A DNA stretch of 32,801 bases from assembly GCA_016931355.1 (NCBI GenBank), contig JAFGEX010000274.1, positions 1-32,801 on the forward strand, read 5' to 3'. The notes under the pieces are model-generated. The model saw only the letters and a list, made by a program, of their open reading frames with translations, did not search any database and was not told where the DNA came from. Shown in pieces: positions 17,701-26,603 of this stretch; position 1 is the stretch's first letter; every line of letters begins with the position of its first letter. The DNA comes from a bacterium (GTDB lineage Bacteria > Zhuqueibacterota > QNDG01 > JABMRT01). The translations under genes and the position numbers were made by a program.

Positions 17701-18855
17701 TTGAAAAAGGTACTCACCGGAAATTTTGCGGCCGCATACGGCGCAACAGCGGCAAGGGTCAATGTGATCGCTGCTTATCCGATCACGCCGCAGACCACCA
17801 TCGTCGAGATCCTGTCCGAAATTGTGGCCAACGGCGAACTGAAGGCCGAATTCGTCAAGGTCGAATCCGAGCACTCTGCGCTCGCCGCGTGCATCGGCGC
17901 ACAGGCAGTCGGCGCCAGGACCTTCACGGCCACCTCGGCGCAGGGGCTGGCCCTGATGCATGAACTCATCCACTGGTCGGCCCGGGCACGCCTGCCCATT
18001 GTCATGGCCAATGTGAACCGCGCCATGGCCCCGGGCTGGTCCATCTGGGCGGATGCCACGGATTCCATCTCCGAGCGGGACACGGGCTGGATGCAGATCT
18101 ACTGCGAGAACAACCAGGAAGTGTTCGACAGCATCCTCATGTCCTACAAAATAGGCGAAAATCCGGACATCATGCTGCCTACGCTGGTGAACCTGGACGC
18201 CTTTTTTCTTTCCCATACCTCTCAGGTTGTGGACCTCTACTCGCCCGAAGAAATCGACGCTTTTCTGCCCTCCTACAAGCCGGAACACATCCTGGATCCG
18301 GATAAACCCTCTTCCTTCGGAGCCCTGACGTCACCGGAGCATTATTACGAATTTTCATACAAGATTCAGAAAGCTCATGAAGAGGCCAAAAAGGTCATTC
18401 AGACCGTAGCCGGGGAATTTCAAAAAACATTCGGCCGGTTTTACGGTTTGGTGGATCCGTACCGTTGTGAGGATGCGGAATGCGTGCTGGTTTGTTACGG
18501 CACGATCGCAGGCACGGCCAAGGAGGCGGTCGATGCCCTGAGGGAAACGGGGGTGAAGGCAGGCGTGCTGCGCATCCGGTACTTCAGGCCTTTCCCGGGA
18601 GAGGAGATCCGCAGGATTCTGGAGCACGTGCCCAAAGTCGGCGTCATCGACCGCTCCATATCATACGGAAACAGGGGACCTTTTTTCACGGAGACGCGGG
18701 ATTGCCTCTCCGGTGTCCAGGCCGGTCTTTACGGATTCATCGCAGGCCTGGGTGGAAGGGATGTTTCCCTGAAGGACATCCAGGGCATGGTGGACATCAT
18801 GCGGAAAGATACGCCGAACCCGCTCATCTGGATAGGAGTGAAAGATGTGTGCTGA
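17701..18855 (+). CDS. porA: 2-oxoacid:ferredoxin oxidoreductase, alpha subunit
   Basis: This 384-residue alpha subunit binds the pyrimidine side of thiamine diphosphate and contributes to CoA binding. Hallmarks are AAYPITPQTTIVE near the N-terminus, KVESEHSALAACIGAQAVGARTFTATSAQGLALM, RDTGWMQIYCENNQE, and a C-terminal domain with RIRYFRPFPGEEI and IDRSISYGNRGPFF. It starts at TTG 17701, with AGGGG 8 bases upstream overlapping the porD stop region. The 3' end overlaps porB by 11 bases, indicating coupled translation. Pyruvate versus 2-oxoisovalerate specificity cannot be told by eye. Confidence 0.94.
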   Translation: MKKVLTGNFAAAYGATAARVNVIAAYPITPQTTIVEILSEIVANGELKAEFVKVESEHSALAACIGAQAVGARTFTATSAQGLALMHELIHWSARARLPIVMANVNRAMAPGWSIWADATDSISERDTGWMQIYCENNQEVFDSILMSYKIGENPDIMLPTLVNLDAFFLSHTSQVVDLYSPEEIDAFLPSYKPEHILDPDKPSSFGALTSPEHYYEFSYKIQKAHEEAKKVIQTVAGEFQKTFGRFYGLVDPYRCEDAECVLVCYGTIAGTAKEAVDALRETGVKAGVLRIRYFRPFPGEEIRRILEHVPKVGVIDRSISYGNRGPFFTETRDCLSGVQAGLYGFIAGLGGRDVSLKDIQGMVDIMRKDTPNPLIWIGVKDVC

Positions 18856-19774
18856 GCAGGCTGTGAAAAAGAAACCCGTGCGCCTGACCCTGCCGGAGCA
18901 GGAGGTCATGTCCCCGGGCCATCTGGCCTGCCAGGGATGCGGAGCCACGCTGGCCATGCGGTATGTGCTCAAGTCGCTGGGTTCAAAAACCATTGTATCC
19001 ATTCCGGCCTGCTGCTGGGCCGTGATCGACGGCCCGTTTCCCTATTCGGCGGCCGGGATACCGGTGTACCACTGCGCCTTTGAGACCGCAGCCTCCACAG
19101 CCTCCGGGATCAGCCGGGCCCTTTCCGCTTTGGGGAAAACCGGCATCACGACCCTGGCCTGGGCGGGTGACGGCGGGACTTTCGACATCGGGCTTCAAGC
19201 CCTGTCCGGAGCTGCGGAAAGAGGGGAGAACCTGATCTACATCGTGTACGACAATGAAGCGTACATGAACACGGGCATTCAGAGGTCCTCGTCCACGCCG
19301 CACGGCGCGTGGACGACCACCACGCCGGTCAAGCATTACAAAAAAGGCCCGAAAAAAAACATCATGGAAATCATGGTCGCGCATCACATCCCGTATGCGG
19401 CCACGGCCAACATCGCCTTTCCGGAGGATCTGGTCAGGAAAGTGGACAAGGCGAAAGCCATGCGGGGCACGCGTTTCATCCATCTGTACGCACCGTGTCC
19501 CACGGGATGGAAGCATGCGCCCAGCCTGACCGTGAAGATCGCCCGCCTGGCCACAGAATCGAACGTGTTCCCCCTGTACGAGGTCGAAAACGGCGTCTAC
19601 AAGATCAACCGGATCGTCAAAAATCCGAAGCCGGTCAAGGATTACCTTCTAATGCAGGGGCGCTTCCGGCACCTGACCGAAGATGAGGTGAACCGGATAC
19701 AGAATGAAGTAAACGGCCAGTGGGAGCGCATCGTGAAACTGGAGCAGGCTTTCGGGAATGCGCCGGAGTCCTGA
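18845..19774 (+). CDS. porB: 2-oxoacid:ferredoxin oxidoreductase, beta subunit
   Basis: This 309-residue beta subunit holds thiamine diphosphate and one [4Fe-4S] cluster. The cluster cysteines are visible in HLACQGCGATLA, IPACCWAVIDG and YAPCPTGWKHAP. The thiamine-binding signature runs from AGDGGTFDIG to VYDNEAYMNTG. The ATG at 18845 lies within the end of porA. Together with porG, porD and porA it makes a complete enzyme with no subunit missing. A 92-base gap follows before the exported nitroreductase-like gene. Confidence 0.95.
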   Translation: MCAEQAVKKKPVRLTLPEQEVMSPGHLACQGCGATLAMRYVLKSLGSKTIVSIPACCWAVIDGPFPYSAAGIPVYHCAFETAASTASGISRALSALGKTGITTLAWAGDGGTFDIGLQALSGAAERGENLIYIVYDNEAYMNTGIQRSSSTPHGAWTTTTPVKHYKKGPKKNIMEIMVAHHIPYAATANIAFPEDLVRKVDKAKAMRGTRFIHLYAPCPTGWKHAPSLTVKIARLATESNVFPLYEVENGVYKINRIVKNPKPVKDYLLMQGRFRHLTEDEVNRIQNEVNGQWERIVKLEQAFGNAPES

Positions 19775-19866
19775 TCCGATCCGATTCATGATCTGCATTC
19801 CGACACTCCCCATCTGCCGGGGAAAAACACCGTCAATCCCGGAATCAAAAGGGAAGGAAGAAGACG

Positions 19867-20514
19867 ATGGGAATTCAGCGTTTCTCGGCGTTGACGCTGC
19901 TGTTGCTGCTGACAGGATCCGGTCTCCTGGCACAGGAAGCCGGCCCGATGCAGATCCCTGCTCCTCAGACCGGCGGCGGTCTGCCTCTCATGCAGGCTCT
20001 CGGGCTGCGTAAAAGCACGCGTCAATTCAGCGCGGACACGATTCCGGTACAAGTACTGTCCAACCTGCTTTGGGCCGCCTGCGGCGTGAACAGGCCGGGA
20101 GAGAACAAACGCACCGCACCCTCCGCGCGGAACATGCAGGAAGTCCATGTGTATGTCAGCATGGAAAAGGGTCTGTTCCTGTACGATGCGCCTTCTCATT
20201 CACTCATTCCCGTGCTTTCTGATGACATCCGTGCCGCTACAGGCATGCAGGATTTCGTGGCACAGGCGCCGCTCAACCTGGTCTATGTGGCGGACGTCAA
20301 CACGGATTCAACGGTTTCCGAGGCGGACCGCATGTTCTACCCGGCAACGGATACGGGTTTCATCAGCCAGAACGTATACTTGTTCTGCGCGTCCGAGGGG
20401 CTGGCAACGGTTGTGCGGGGCATGGTGAACCGTCCGGCCCTGGCTGCCAGAATGGGGCTGCGGCCCGATCAGAGGATCATCCTGGCGCAGAGCGTCGGGA
20501 CATTCGCAAAATAG
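19867..20514 (+). CDS. Exported nitroreductase/SagB-type oxidoreductase family protein
   Basis: The product has 215 residues with a clear signal peptide (FSALTLLLLLTGSGLLAQ), so it acts outside the cytoplasm. The rest matches the FMN-dependent nitroreductase fold: LRKSTRQFS at the start of the domain, LLWAACGVNRPGENKRTAPSARNMQEV in the middle, GFISQNVYLFCASEGLATVVRG, and a C-terminal strand ending ILAQSVG. The RKSTR and PSARN segments are typical FMN contacts. AGGAAG precedes the ATG. It sits between the POR and IOR genes on the same strand, with gaps of 92 and 15 bases. Its substrate is unknown. Confidence 0.85.
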   Translation: MGIQRFSALTLLLLLTGSGLLAQEAGPMQIPAPQTGGGLPLMQALGLRKSTRQFSADTIPVQVLSNLLWAACGVNRPGENKRTAPSARNMQEVHVYVSMEKGLFLYDAPSHSLIPVLSDDIRAATGMQDFVAQAPLNLVYVADVNTDSTVSEADRMFYPATDTGFISQNVYLFCASEGLATVVRGMVNRPALAARMGLRPDQRIILAQSVGTFAK

Positions 20515-20529
20515 CAGGACCTTCGTGTC

Positions 20530-22317
20530 ATGAAACAGACGGAATCATCCGACGTCATCCTGTCCGGAAATGAGGCTGTCGCACGCGGATGCTGGGAATA
20601 CGGCCTGCATGTCGCGTGCGCATATCCCGGTACGCCCAGCACGGAAATTCTCGAAGCCATCCGGCAGTACCCCGAGATCGCAGCGGAATGGTCCCCCAAT
20701 GAAAAAGTCGCGTTCGAGGTGGCCATGGGCGCCAGTTTCGAGGGCGCGCGCGCCCTTGTGGCCATGAAGCACGTGGGATTGAACGTGGCCGCAGACCCCT
20801 TCATGTCCGTCTCGCTCGTCGGCGCACCAGGCGGCCTGGTCGTGGTCAGCGCGGATGATCCGGGCATGCATTCCTCCCAGAACGAGCAGGATAACCGGTA
20901 TTTCGCCAAATTCGCCGGATATCCCTGCATCGAACCGTCGGACAGCCGGGAATCCAAGGATTTCGTCGGCGTGGCCCTGGACATCAGCATTTCCTTCGAC
21001 GTGCCCGTTCTATTCCGAATGACCACACGAGTCAGCCATTCGAAGGGGATTGTCCGGCTCGGCGAAAGAACCGCCTATCCCATCAAGGGATTCGAGAGGG
21101 ATTTCAAAAAATTCGTCGTGCTGCCTTCCAATGCCCGGGTCCGGCATGTTTGGGCGAATGAAAGGCTTGCCAGGCTCAGGGCCTATGCGGAAACGCTTGC
21201 GATCAACAGGGTGGAACCGGGCGATCCGTCATTCGGCGTCATTACAGACAGTGTCGCCTATGCCTATGTCAAGGAAATCGTCCCGGATGCCTCCATCCTC
21301 AAACTGGGTATGAGTTATCCTCTTCCCATGGAGAAGATCAGAACCTTTGCGTCTTCGGTGAAAAGGCTTTTCATCGTGGAGGAACTTGAACCGTTCATCG
21401 AGGAACAGGTCAGGGCCGAAGGCATACCCTGCGAAGGGAAAAAATACTGGTCCAATCTCGGGGAGCTCAATCCCGACCTTGTGGCAAAGGGCCTGGTGCA
21501 AGCAGGCGCGGTCCATTCATCCCGGCCTGTTCCGGAGCCGGAGCCGGTCATCCCGCGCCCGCCTGTATTCTGCCCCGGATGCCCCCATCGCGGTGTGTAT
21601 TACACGCTTGGAAAACTGAAGGCCACGGTCACGACGGACATCGGATGCTATACGCTCGGAGCGCTGCCGCCTCTCAATGCAGGCGATACCTGTGTGGAGA
21701 TGGGCGCCTCCATCGGCGTGGCGGTCGGCATGGCCAAGGCGCGTAAAAGCGGCAAGGGCATTGTGGCAACCATCGGGGACTCCACGTTCCTCCATTCCGG
21801 CATGACCGGCCTGTTGGCGGCAGTGCACGAGGCCTCCGGGATCACCATCGTCATTCTGGACAACCGGATCACGGCCATGACCGGTGGCCAGCATCATCCG
21901 GGTGCGGGCAAGAAAATGGGCGGCGGGGAGGCACAGAGGGTGGAATTCGCCAGGCTGTGCCAGGCGCTGGGCGTAACCCGCATCAAGGTGATCGATCCCT
22001 ATGATCTGGAAACGACACGGAACGTTCTCAGCGGGGAAATGGAAAATGAAGAGCTGTCCGTGGTCATCACGAACCGGCCGTGCGCCCTGTATCCGCCCGA
22101 GAACAGGAAAAAGGTGAGGGAAAAGCCTTTCCGCGTGGATTTGGAAAAATGCATCGGATGCCATTCCTGTTTCAAGGTCTCCTGTCCGGCCATCAGCGAA
22201 TCCACGGAGAAGACGGCAAAAGGCCTCACGAAATCTAGAATCGATCCCGTGCTGTGCACGGGTTGTTCCGTTTGCAGCCAGGTCTGCCCGGTGCAGGCCA
22301 TTGTTCGGATCCCATAG
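20530..22317 (+). CDS. iorA: Indolepyruvate:ferredoxin oxidoreductase, alpha subunit
   Basis: IorA (595 residues) with IorB oxidatively decarboxylates aryl pyruvates, from transamination of tryptophan, phenylalanine and tyrosine, to aryl-acetyl-CoA and reduced ferredoxin. The N-terminal domain shows CAYPGTPSTEILEAI and WSPNEKVAFEVAMGAS. The thiamine-binding domain has FCPGCPHRGVYYTL, TDIGCYTLG, ATIGDSTFLHSGMTGL and LDNRITAMTGGQHHPG. The C-terminus carries a ferredoxin module: CIGCHSCFKVSCP, where the second motif spacing is shortened as usual in IorA, and CTGCSVCSQVCP. iorB starts four bases after the stop. It is in the same direction as the POR genes, with acyl kinases downstream. Confidence 0.95.
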   Translation: MKQTESSDVILSGNEAVARGCWEYGLHVACAYPGTPSTEILEAIRQYPEIAAEWSPNEKVAFEVAMGASFEGARALVAMKHVGLNVAADPFMSVSLVGAPGGLVVVSADDPGMHSSQNEQDNRYFAKFAGYPCIEPSDSRESKDFVGVALDISISFDVPVLFRMTTRVSHSKGIVRLGERTAYPIKGFERDFKKFVVLPSNARVRHVWANERLARLRAYAETLAINRVEPGDPSFGVITDSVAYAYVKEIVPDASILKLGMSYPLPMEKIRTFASSVKRLFIVEELEPFIEEQVRAEGIPCEGKKYWSNLGELNPDLVAKGLVQAGAVHSSRPVPEPEPVIPRPPVFCPGCPHRGVYYTLGKLKATVTTDIGCYTLGALPPLNAGDTCVEMGASIGVAVGMAKARKSGKGIVATIGDSTFLHSGMTGLLAAVHEASGITIVILDNRITAMTGGQHHPGAGKKMGGGEAQRVEFARLCQALGVTRIKVIDPYDLETTRNVLSGEMENEELSVVITNRPCALYPPENRKKVREKPFRVDLEKCIGCHSCFKVSCPAISESTEKTAKGLTKSRIDPVLCTGCSVCSQVCPVQAIVRIP

Positions 22318-22321
22318 ATCC

Positions 22322-22918
22322 ATGAAGCCATTGATAAAAGATCAGAAGAACATCCTGATTGTAGGCGTGGGCGGCCAGGGCGTGCTGCTGGCGAGCGAGA
22401 TGCTCGCGGCCGCTGCGGCACAGGCCGGTTATGACGTCAAGCAGAGCGAGGTTCACGGCATGGCCCAGCGCGGCGGCGTGGTGTCCAGCCATGTCCGGAT
22501 CGGGCCCAGCGTTCAATCGCCGCTGATTCCAGCGGGCCAGGCGGATATTCTGCTCTGTTTCGAACAGGCCGAGGCCCTCAGATGGGTGCATTTCTGCAGG
22601 CCCGGCGGTACGGTCATCGTGAACCTGCAGAAGCTCGTTCCCCCCATTGCGCTGATGAAGGGCCATTCCTATCCGGAAGATCCGCTGGCGGGCGTCAGGA
22701 GAAGGGCGGCCCGGGTGATTCCGGTCGACGCCGCGAAAATCGCGGCGTCCCTGGAGAATTCACGTGTGGTCAATGTGGTTCTTTTGGGGGCCGTTTCCAG
22801 GCATCTGGACATTCCACCAGCGGTCTGGGAAAAGGTCATTGAAAAGAGGGTGCCCCCGGGAACGGCGCCGGTGAACAACCAGGCTTTTAAGAAGGGCAGA
22901 TCCGCATCATCCCTCTGA
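22322..22918 (+). CDS. iorB: Indolepyruvate:ferredoxin oxidoreductase, beta subunit
   Basis: IorB is the small partner of IorA and is homologous to the gamma subunit of POR. The 198-residue product shows ILIVGVGGQGVLLASEML, then VKQSEVHGMAQRGGVVSSHVR, and PAGQADILLCFEQAEALR. The ATG at 22322, four bases after the iorA stop, is preferred. A TTG at 22301 would add seven residues and overlap iorA. With iorA it makes a complete two-subunit enzyme. Confidence 0.93.
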   Translation: MKPLIKDQKNILIVGVGGQGVLLASEMLAAAAAQAGYDVKQSEVHGMAQRGGVVSSHVRIGPSVQSPLIPAGQADILLCFEQAEALRWVHFCRPGGTVIVNLQKLVPPIALMKGHSYPEDPLAGVRRRAARVIPVDAAKIAASLENSRVVNVVLLGAVSRHLDIPPAVWEKVIEKRVPPGTAPVNNQAFKKGRSASSL

Positions 22919-22938
22919 ACGGCTGAAAGGGTAGCCGT
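22919..22938 (+). promoter_or_regulatory. Hairpin over the first butyrate kinase start
   Basis: ACGGCT (22919-22924) and AGCCGT (22933-22938) form a perfect six-base-pair stem. The loop holds the ribosome binding site AAAGGG, and the 3' arm includes the first two bases of the GTG start codon. This could moderate translation of the kinase between iorB and buk, but chance formation is possible. Confidence 0.35.
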
Positions 22939-24007
22939 GTACAGGATTCTGGTCATCAATCCGGGTTCTACTTCCACCAAAGCCGCTTTATACAGCGATT
23001 CCCATCCGGTCTGGACGGACTCCATTTCCTATTCCTCCGAATGCCTCGCAGGCTTTCCCGGCATACTCGCGCAATTCGACATGCGGTGGAACGATCTGTT
23101 GAAGCTGCTGGACCGGAAGCAGACGGCTGTTTCCGGGCTGGACGCAGTCGTGGCCAGGGGAGGACCTTTCAAACCCCTGCAAGGCGGGGTTTACCGGGTG
23201 TCCGGCGCCTGTCTGGACGACGTGAAAAACGGCAGGGTTCAGGCGGATCACATCTCGAATATTGGAGTCATTCTGGCTGATGCATTGGCCGGGGAAAGCG
23301 GCGTACCGGCCTATTTCGTTGATCCGGTCAGCGTGGATGAGATGTCGGACATGGCCCGCCTGACAGGGCTTCCTGAAATACGCCGCATCAGCCTTGCGCA
23401 TGCGCTGAACATCCGGGCCGTGGGCCGGAAGGCGGCTGCCCTGCTGGATACGGCGATGGAGGACCTGGATCTGGTCATCGCCCATCTGGGCGGGGGCATT
23501 TCGGTTTGCGCCATGAAACAGGGACGCATGCTCGATGTGACGAATGCCAATGAGGAAGCCCCTTTTTCTCCGGAGAGAGCGGGGACGCTGCCGTCAGGCC
23601 AGCTGGTCCGGATGTGTTTTTCCGGGAAATACTCACAGGCGGGCATCATGCGGAAGCTCACGCGGGAGGGCGGGCTGGTGGCCCATCTGGGCACGAGCGA
23701 CCTGCGGCTGATTGTGAAGAAAATCGAAGCGGGCGACGGACATGCGCAGGCTGTTCTCCAGGCCATGGCCTTCCAGATCGGAAAGACCATTGCTTCCATG
23801 GCAGCCATGCTCTGCCGGCTCCCGGATGCGGTGGTCCTGACCGGCGGCGGCGTGCATTGCGGGCCGCTGGTTTCTGGGATCAGGAAGCATGTGGATTTCA
23901 TGGGGCCTGTCCTGTTGTTTCCAGGCGAGAACGAAATGGAAGCGCTTGCGCTGGGCGCGCTGGCCGTGCTTCGCGGGGAAGAAAAAGAAAGGGAGTATCC
24001 GGCATGA
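22937..24007 (+). CDS. buk: Butyrate kinase-like acyl kinase, first copy
   Basis: This enzyme transfers phosphate from an acyl phosphate to ADP, giving a free short-chain or branched acid and ATP. The 356-residue product belongs to the ASKHA acetokinase family, butyrate kinase branch. The N-terminal phosphate loop is ILVINPGSTSTK (acetate kinases have a different NxGSSSxK loop). It continues with VVARGGPFKPLQGGVY, VDPVSVDEM, AHLGGGISVCAM, ERAGTLPSGQL and VLTGGGVHC. It starts at GTG 22937 and overlaps the second kinase by four bases (ATGA). The second copy is clearly homologous along its whole length, so the pair is a tandem duplication or functional diversification. Specificity (butyrate, isobutyrate, isovalerate, aryl acids) is not visible. 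Confidence 0.92.
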   Translation: MYRILVINPGSTSTKAALYSDSHPVWTDSISYSSECLAGFPGILAQFDMRWNDLLKLLDRKQTAVSGLDAVVARGGPFKPLQGGVYRVSGACLDDVKNGRVQADHISNIGVILADALAGESGVPAYFVDPVSVDEMSDMARLTGLPEIRRISLAHALNIRAVGRKAAALLDTAMEDLDLVIAHLGGGISVCAMKQGRMLDVTNANEEAPFSPERAGTLPSGQLVRMCFSGKYSQAGIMRKLTREGGLVAHLGTSDLRLIVKKIEAGDGHAQAVLQAMAFQIGKTIASMAAMLCRLPDAVVLTGGGVHCGPLVSGIRKHVDFMGPVLLFPGENEMEALALGALAVLRGEEKEREYPA

Positions 24008-25104
24008 GAAAGGAGGCCGGCCCGTTTCTGATCCTGGTCATTAATCCGGGTTCCACTTCCACCAAGATCGCCCTCTACCGGGATCTGGAACCTGTTTTTG
24101 ATGAAACCGTGCGCCATTCGGCGCAGGATCTTTCCCGCTTTGCGCGCATCGCGGATCAGCTTGAATTCAGATTCGCCATGATACAGGAAGCCCTGGAGCG
24201 GTACCGGGATTCATACAGAAAAATACATGCAGTTGTGGGAAGGGGAGGTCTGCTGGCTCCGGTTGAAGGCGGCGTGTATGAAGTGACGGATGCCATGCTC
24301 CAGGATCTCCGGGAGGCCCGATACGGGCAGCATGCCTCCAATCTGGGCGGCATCCTGGCGCAACGCTGGGCGGAACATCTGAAAGTCAAGGCCTATATCG
24401 TTGATCCCGTTGTGGTTGACGAGATGGAACCCGTGGCCAGAATATCCGGCATGCCGGAAATGGAACGCATCAGCATTTTTCACGCCCTGAACCAGAAATC
24501 CGTTGCCCGGCAGGCTGCGGAAGACCTCGGAAAATCCTATGCTGATTTGAACCTGATCGTCGTTCACCTGGGAGGAGGCATATCCGTCGGCGTTCATAAA
24601 AAAGGCCGGGTTGTGGATGTCAACAATGCATTGAACGGGGAGGGCCCTTTTTCCCCGGAACGGAGCGGAGGCCTGCCTGCCGGGCAGCTCGTGGATCTCT
24701 GCTATTCCGGCCGGTTCACGCACAGCCAGATGCTGCGAAAGCTGACCGGCGCGGGCGGCCTGGTCGCATATCTGGGGACGCAGGACATGCTCGAGGTCAG
24801 GCGCAGAATCTCGTCCGGGGACGCGCATGCGGCACAGGTAGTCGATGCGATGGCCTATCAGATCGCCAAGGAGATCGGAGCCTGTTCCACGGTGCTGGAG
24901 GGCCGGGTGGATGCCGTCGTGATCACAGGCGGGCTTGCCCAGGATGAACAACTGGTCGGAGATTTGAAAGGCAGGATTGCATGGATCGCCCCGGTGCTTG
25001 TCTATGCGGGCGAAAGGGAGATGCTGGCCCTGGCTCAGGGTTGCCTTGCCGTTCTGACGGGCCGGGAACCTGCCGGGAAGTATCAAGCGTCACTCGGGCA
25101 TTGA
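24004..25104 (+). CDS. buk: Butyrate kinase-like acyl kinase, second copy
   Basis: This 366-residue paralog of the preceding gene has the same architecture: ILVINPGSTSTKIALY, VVGRGGLLAPVEGGVYEV, VDPVVVDEMEPVARISG, VVHLGGGISVGVHKKGR, FSPERSGGLPAGQLVDLCYSG and VITGGLAQ. The start is the ATG at 24004, overlapping the stop of the first copy; the open frame extends far upstream but only as a shadow. Relative to copy one it differs in the N-terminal half and in loops around the catalytic cleft, so different acyl groups are plausible. Phosphate butyryltransferase follows after 16 bases, giving the usual acyl-CoA to acid pair. Confidence 0.93.
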   Translation: MRKEAGPFLILVINPGSTSTKIALYRDLEPVFDETVRHSAQDLSRFARIADQLEFRFAMIQEALERYRDSYRKIHAVVGRGGLLAPVEGGVYEVTDAMLQDLREARYGQHASNLGGILAQRWAEHLKVKAYIVDPVVVDEMEPVARISGMPEMERISIFHALNQKSVARQAAEDLGKSYADLNLIVVHLGGGISVGVHKKGRVVDVNNALNGEGPFSPERSGGLPAGQLVDLCYSGRFTHSQMLRKLTGAGGLVAYLGTQDMLEVRRRISSGDAHAAQVVDAMAYQIAKEIGACSTVLEGRVDAVVITGGLAQDEQLVGDLKGRIAWIAPVLVYAGEREMLALAQGCLAVLTGREPAGKYQASLGH

Positions 25105-25120
25105 ACACAGGAGACATGCC

Positions 25121-26047
25121 GTGAAACCCATTCGGCTGCTGGGAGATCTGGAGGAGGCGGTGAAGGGCGGTCCCAGGATGACGCTGGCAGTGGCTGCCGG
25201 AGAGGATTCCGCGACCCTGCATGCGATCGCCCGAGGCGTGGTGGACGGTCTGATTCAGGTCATCGTCGTCGGTCACCGGGAGCGGATCACAAACGCCGCC
25301 ATGGGCCTGAGCCGTGAATTCGCCGACAGGATGGAAATCATTCACGTGGAAGACGAGACTGCGATCGCGGAGGCCGCGGTGCAGCTCGTGCACGACGGCA
25401 GGGCCGATTTTCTCATGAAAGGCCTGATTGGGACAGCCACGTTCATGAAGGCGGTCCTGGACAAGCAAAAGGGCCTCGTTCCTCCCGGCGGTCTCATGAG
25501 CCATGTCGCGGTCATGCAGGTCCCCGGTTATCCCAAGCTGATTCTCGTATCAGACGCGGCCATCATCCCGAATCCCAGCATGGACGACAAGGTGACGATT
25601 CTCAACTATGCGGTGGAAGTGGCGCACGGGCTCGGCATTGAAACACCCAGGGCCGCGCTGGTCTCGGCTGAGGAAAAGATCAACTTCCGGCTTCAATCCT
25701 CGATCGACGCGGCGGTGATCAAGGCCATGGCGGAACGGAAACAGATACGCGGCGTCATCGTGGACGGGCCCCTGGCACTGGATGTCGCGCTCTCAAAGGA
25801 ACATTGCAAAATCAAGGAGCTGGACAGCCCCATCAACGGGGAGGCTGACATCCTGATCTTCCCGAACATCGAGACCGCCAACACCTTTTACAAGAGCGTC
25901 ACCCTGCTTGCGCAGGGAAAGAGCGCCTCCATTACAGTCGGAACCCGGGCCCCGGTTGTTGTTTCATCCCGGGCGGACGATGACGACACCAAGTTCTACA
26001 GCATCGTGCTTGCTGCGCGTGTCGCCTCCCACCGGGCCCAGACCTAA
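25121..26047 (+). CDS. ptb: Phosphate butyryltransferase-like phosphotransacylase, first copy
   Basis: This enzyme exchanges CoA for phosphate on an acyl-CoA, making the acyl phosphate used by the kinases just upstream. The 308-residue product has the family core: ADFLMKGLIGTATFMKAVL, GLMSHVAVMQVPGYPKLILVSDAAI, PRAALVSAEEKIN, GVIVDGPLALDVALS and ADILIFPNIETANTFYK. It starts at GTG 25121, with GGAG about 10 bases upstream. cobO follows after 16 bases. A second, divergent copy is at 27265. Confidence 0.92.
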   Translation: MKPIRLLGDLEEAVKGGPRMTLAVAAGEDSATLHAIARGVVDGLIQVIVVGHRERITNAAMGLSREFADRMEIIHVEDETAIAEAAVQLVHDGRADFLMKGLIGTATFMKAVLDKQKGLVPPGGLMSHVAVMQVPGYPKLILVSDAAIIPNPSMDDKVTILNYAVEVAHGLGIETPRAALVSAEEKINFRLQSSIDAAVIKAMAERKQIRGVIVDGPLALDVALSKEHCKIKELDSPINGEADILIFPNIETANTFYKSVTLLAQGKSASITVGTRAPVVVSSRADDDDTKFYSIVLAARVASHRAQT

Positions 26048-26063
26048 ACGTCCGGAAGAAGCC

Positions 26064-26603
26064 ATGCAGGCATCAGGAAGGCCCGCCCCGCAGCGCGGGT
26101 TGGTTCAGATCTTCACTGGAAACGGCAAGGGAAAGACCACCGCAGCGCTCGGTACAGCCATGCGGGCGGCAGGCCACGGATACAAGGTTTTCATCATCCA
26201 ATTCATGAAAGGCATGCCCCATATCGGAGAGGCGCTTCTCGCCGGCCGGACGCCGAACATCACCCTCGTGCAGGCCGGCGGGGACCATTTCGTGGATCTG
26301 AAAAAGCCTTCGGATCAGGACCGCGCGGCTGCGCGCTCCGGGTTGGACATCGCGAAATCGGCCATGAATGAAGGATACGATGTGCTGATCCTCGATGAAA
26401 TCCTGTTGGCCTGCGGCCCTTTGATCCCGCTCGACGAGGTTCTCCAACTGGTGAAGACCAAGCCTTTTCCGCTGGAACTGATCCTCACAGGCAGAAATGC
26501 GCATCCGGATCTGGTGGCTGCGGCGGACCTGGTCAGCGAAATACGCGAAGTCAAGCATCCCTTTCGCAGCGGCATACCGGCCAGGAAGGGGATCGACTAT
26601 TAG
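26064..26603 (+). CDS. cobO: Cob(I)alamin adenosyltransferase, CobO/BtuR type
   Basis: This enzyme adenosylates cob(I)alamin to make adenosylcobalamin. The 179-residue product has the P-loop IFTGNGKGKTTAALGTAMRA, then VFIIQFMKG, the conserved DVLILDEI and a C-terminal SEIREVKHPF followed by GIPARKGIDY. The ATG at 26064 has GGAAG six bases upstream; the earlier in-frame ATG lies inside ptb. There are no other cobalamin genes nearby. Its place among acyl-CoA fermentation genes suggests it serves a cobalamin-dependent mutase or aminomutase elsewhere. Its stop codon overlaps the proposed thiE start. Confidence 0.93.
   Translation: MQASGRPAPQRGLVQIFTGNGKGKTTAALGTAMRAAGHGYKVFIIQFMKGMPHIGEALLAGRTPNITLVQAGGDHFVDLKKPSDQDRAAARSGLDIAKSAMNEGYDVLILDEILLACGPLIPLDEVLQLVKTKPFPLELILTGRNAHPDLVAAADLVSEIREVKHPFRSGIPARKGIDY

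Noticed and set aside
19826-19850. CCCC...GGGG small hairpin after porB as a terminator
   Set aside because: The stem is only about five pairs and is followed by AAAAAC rather than T residues; the downstream genes could still be on the same transcript.
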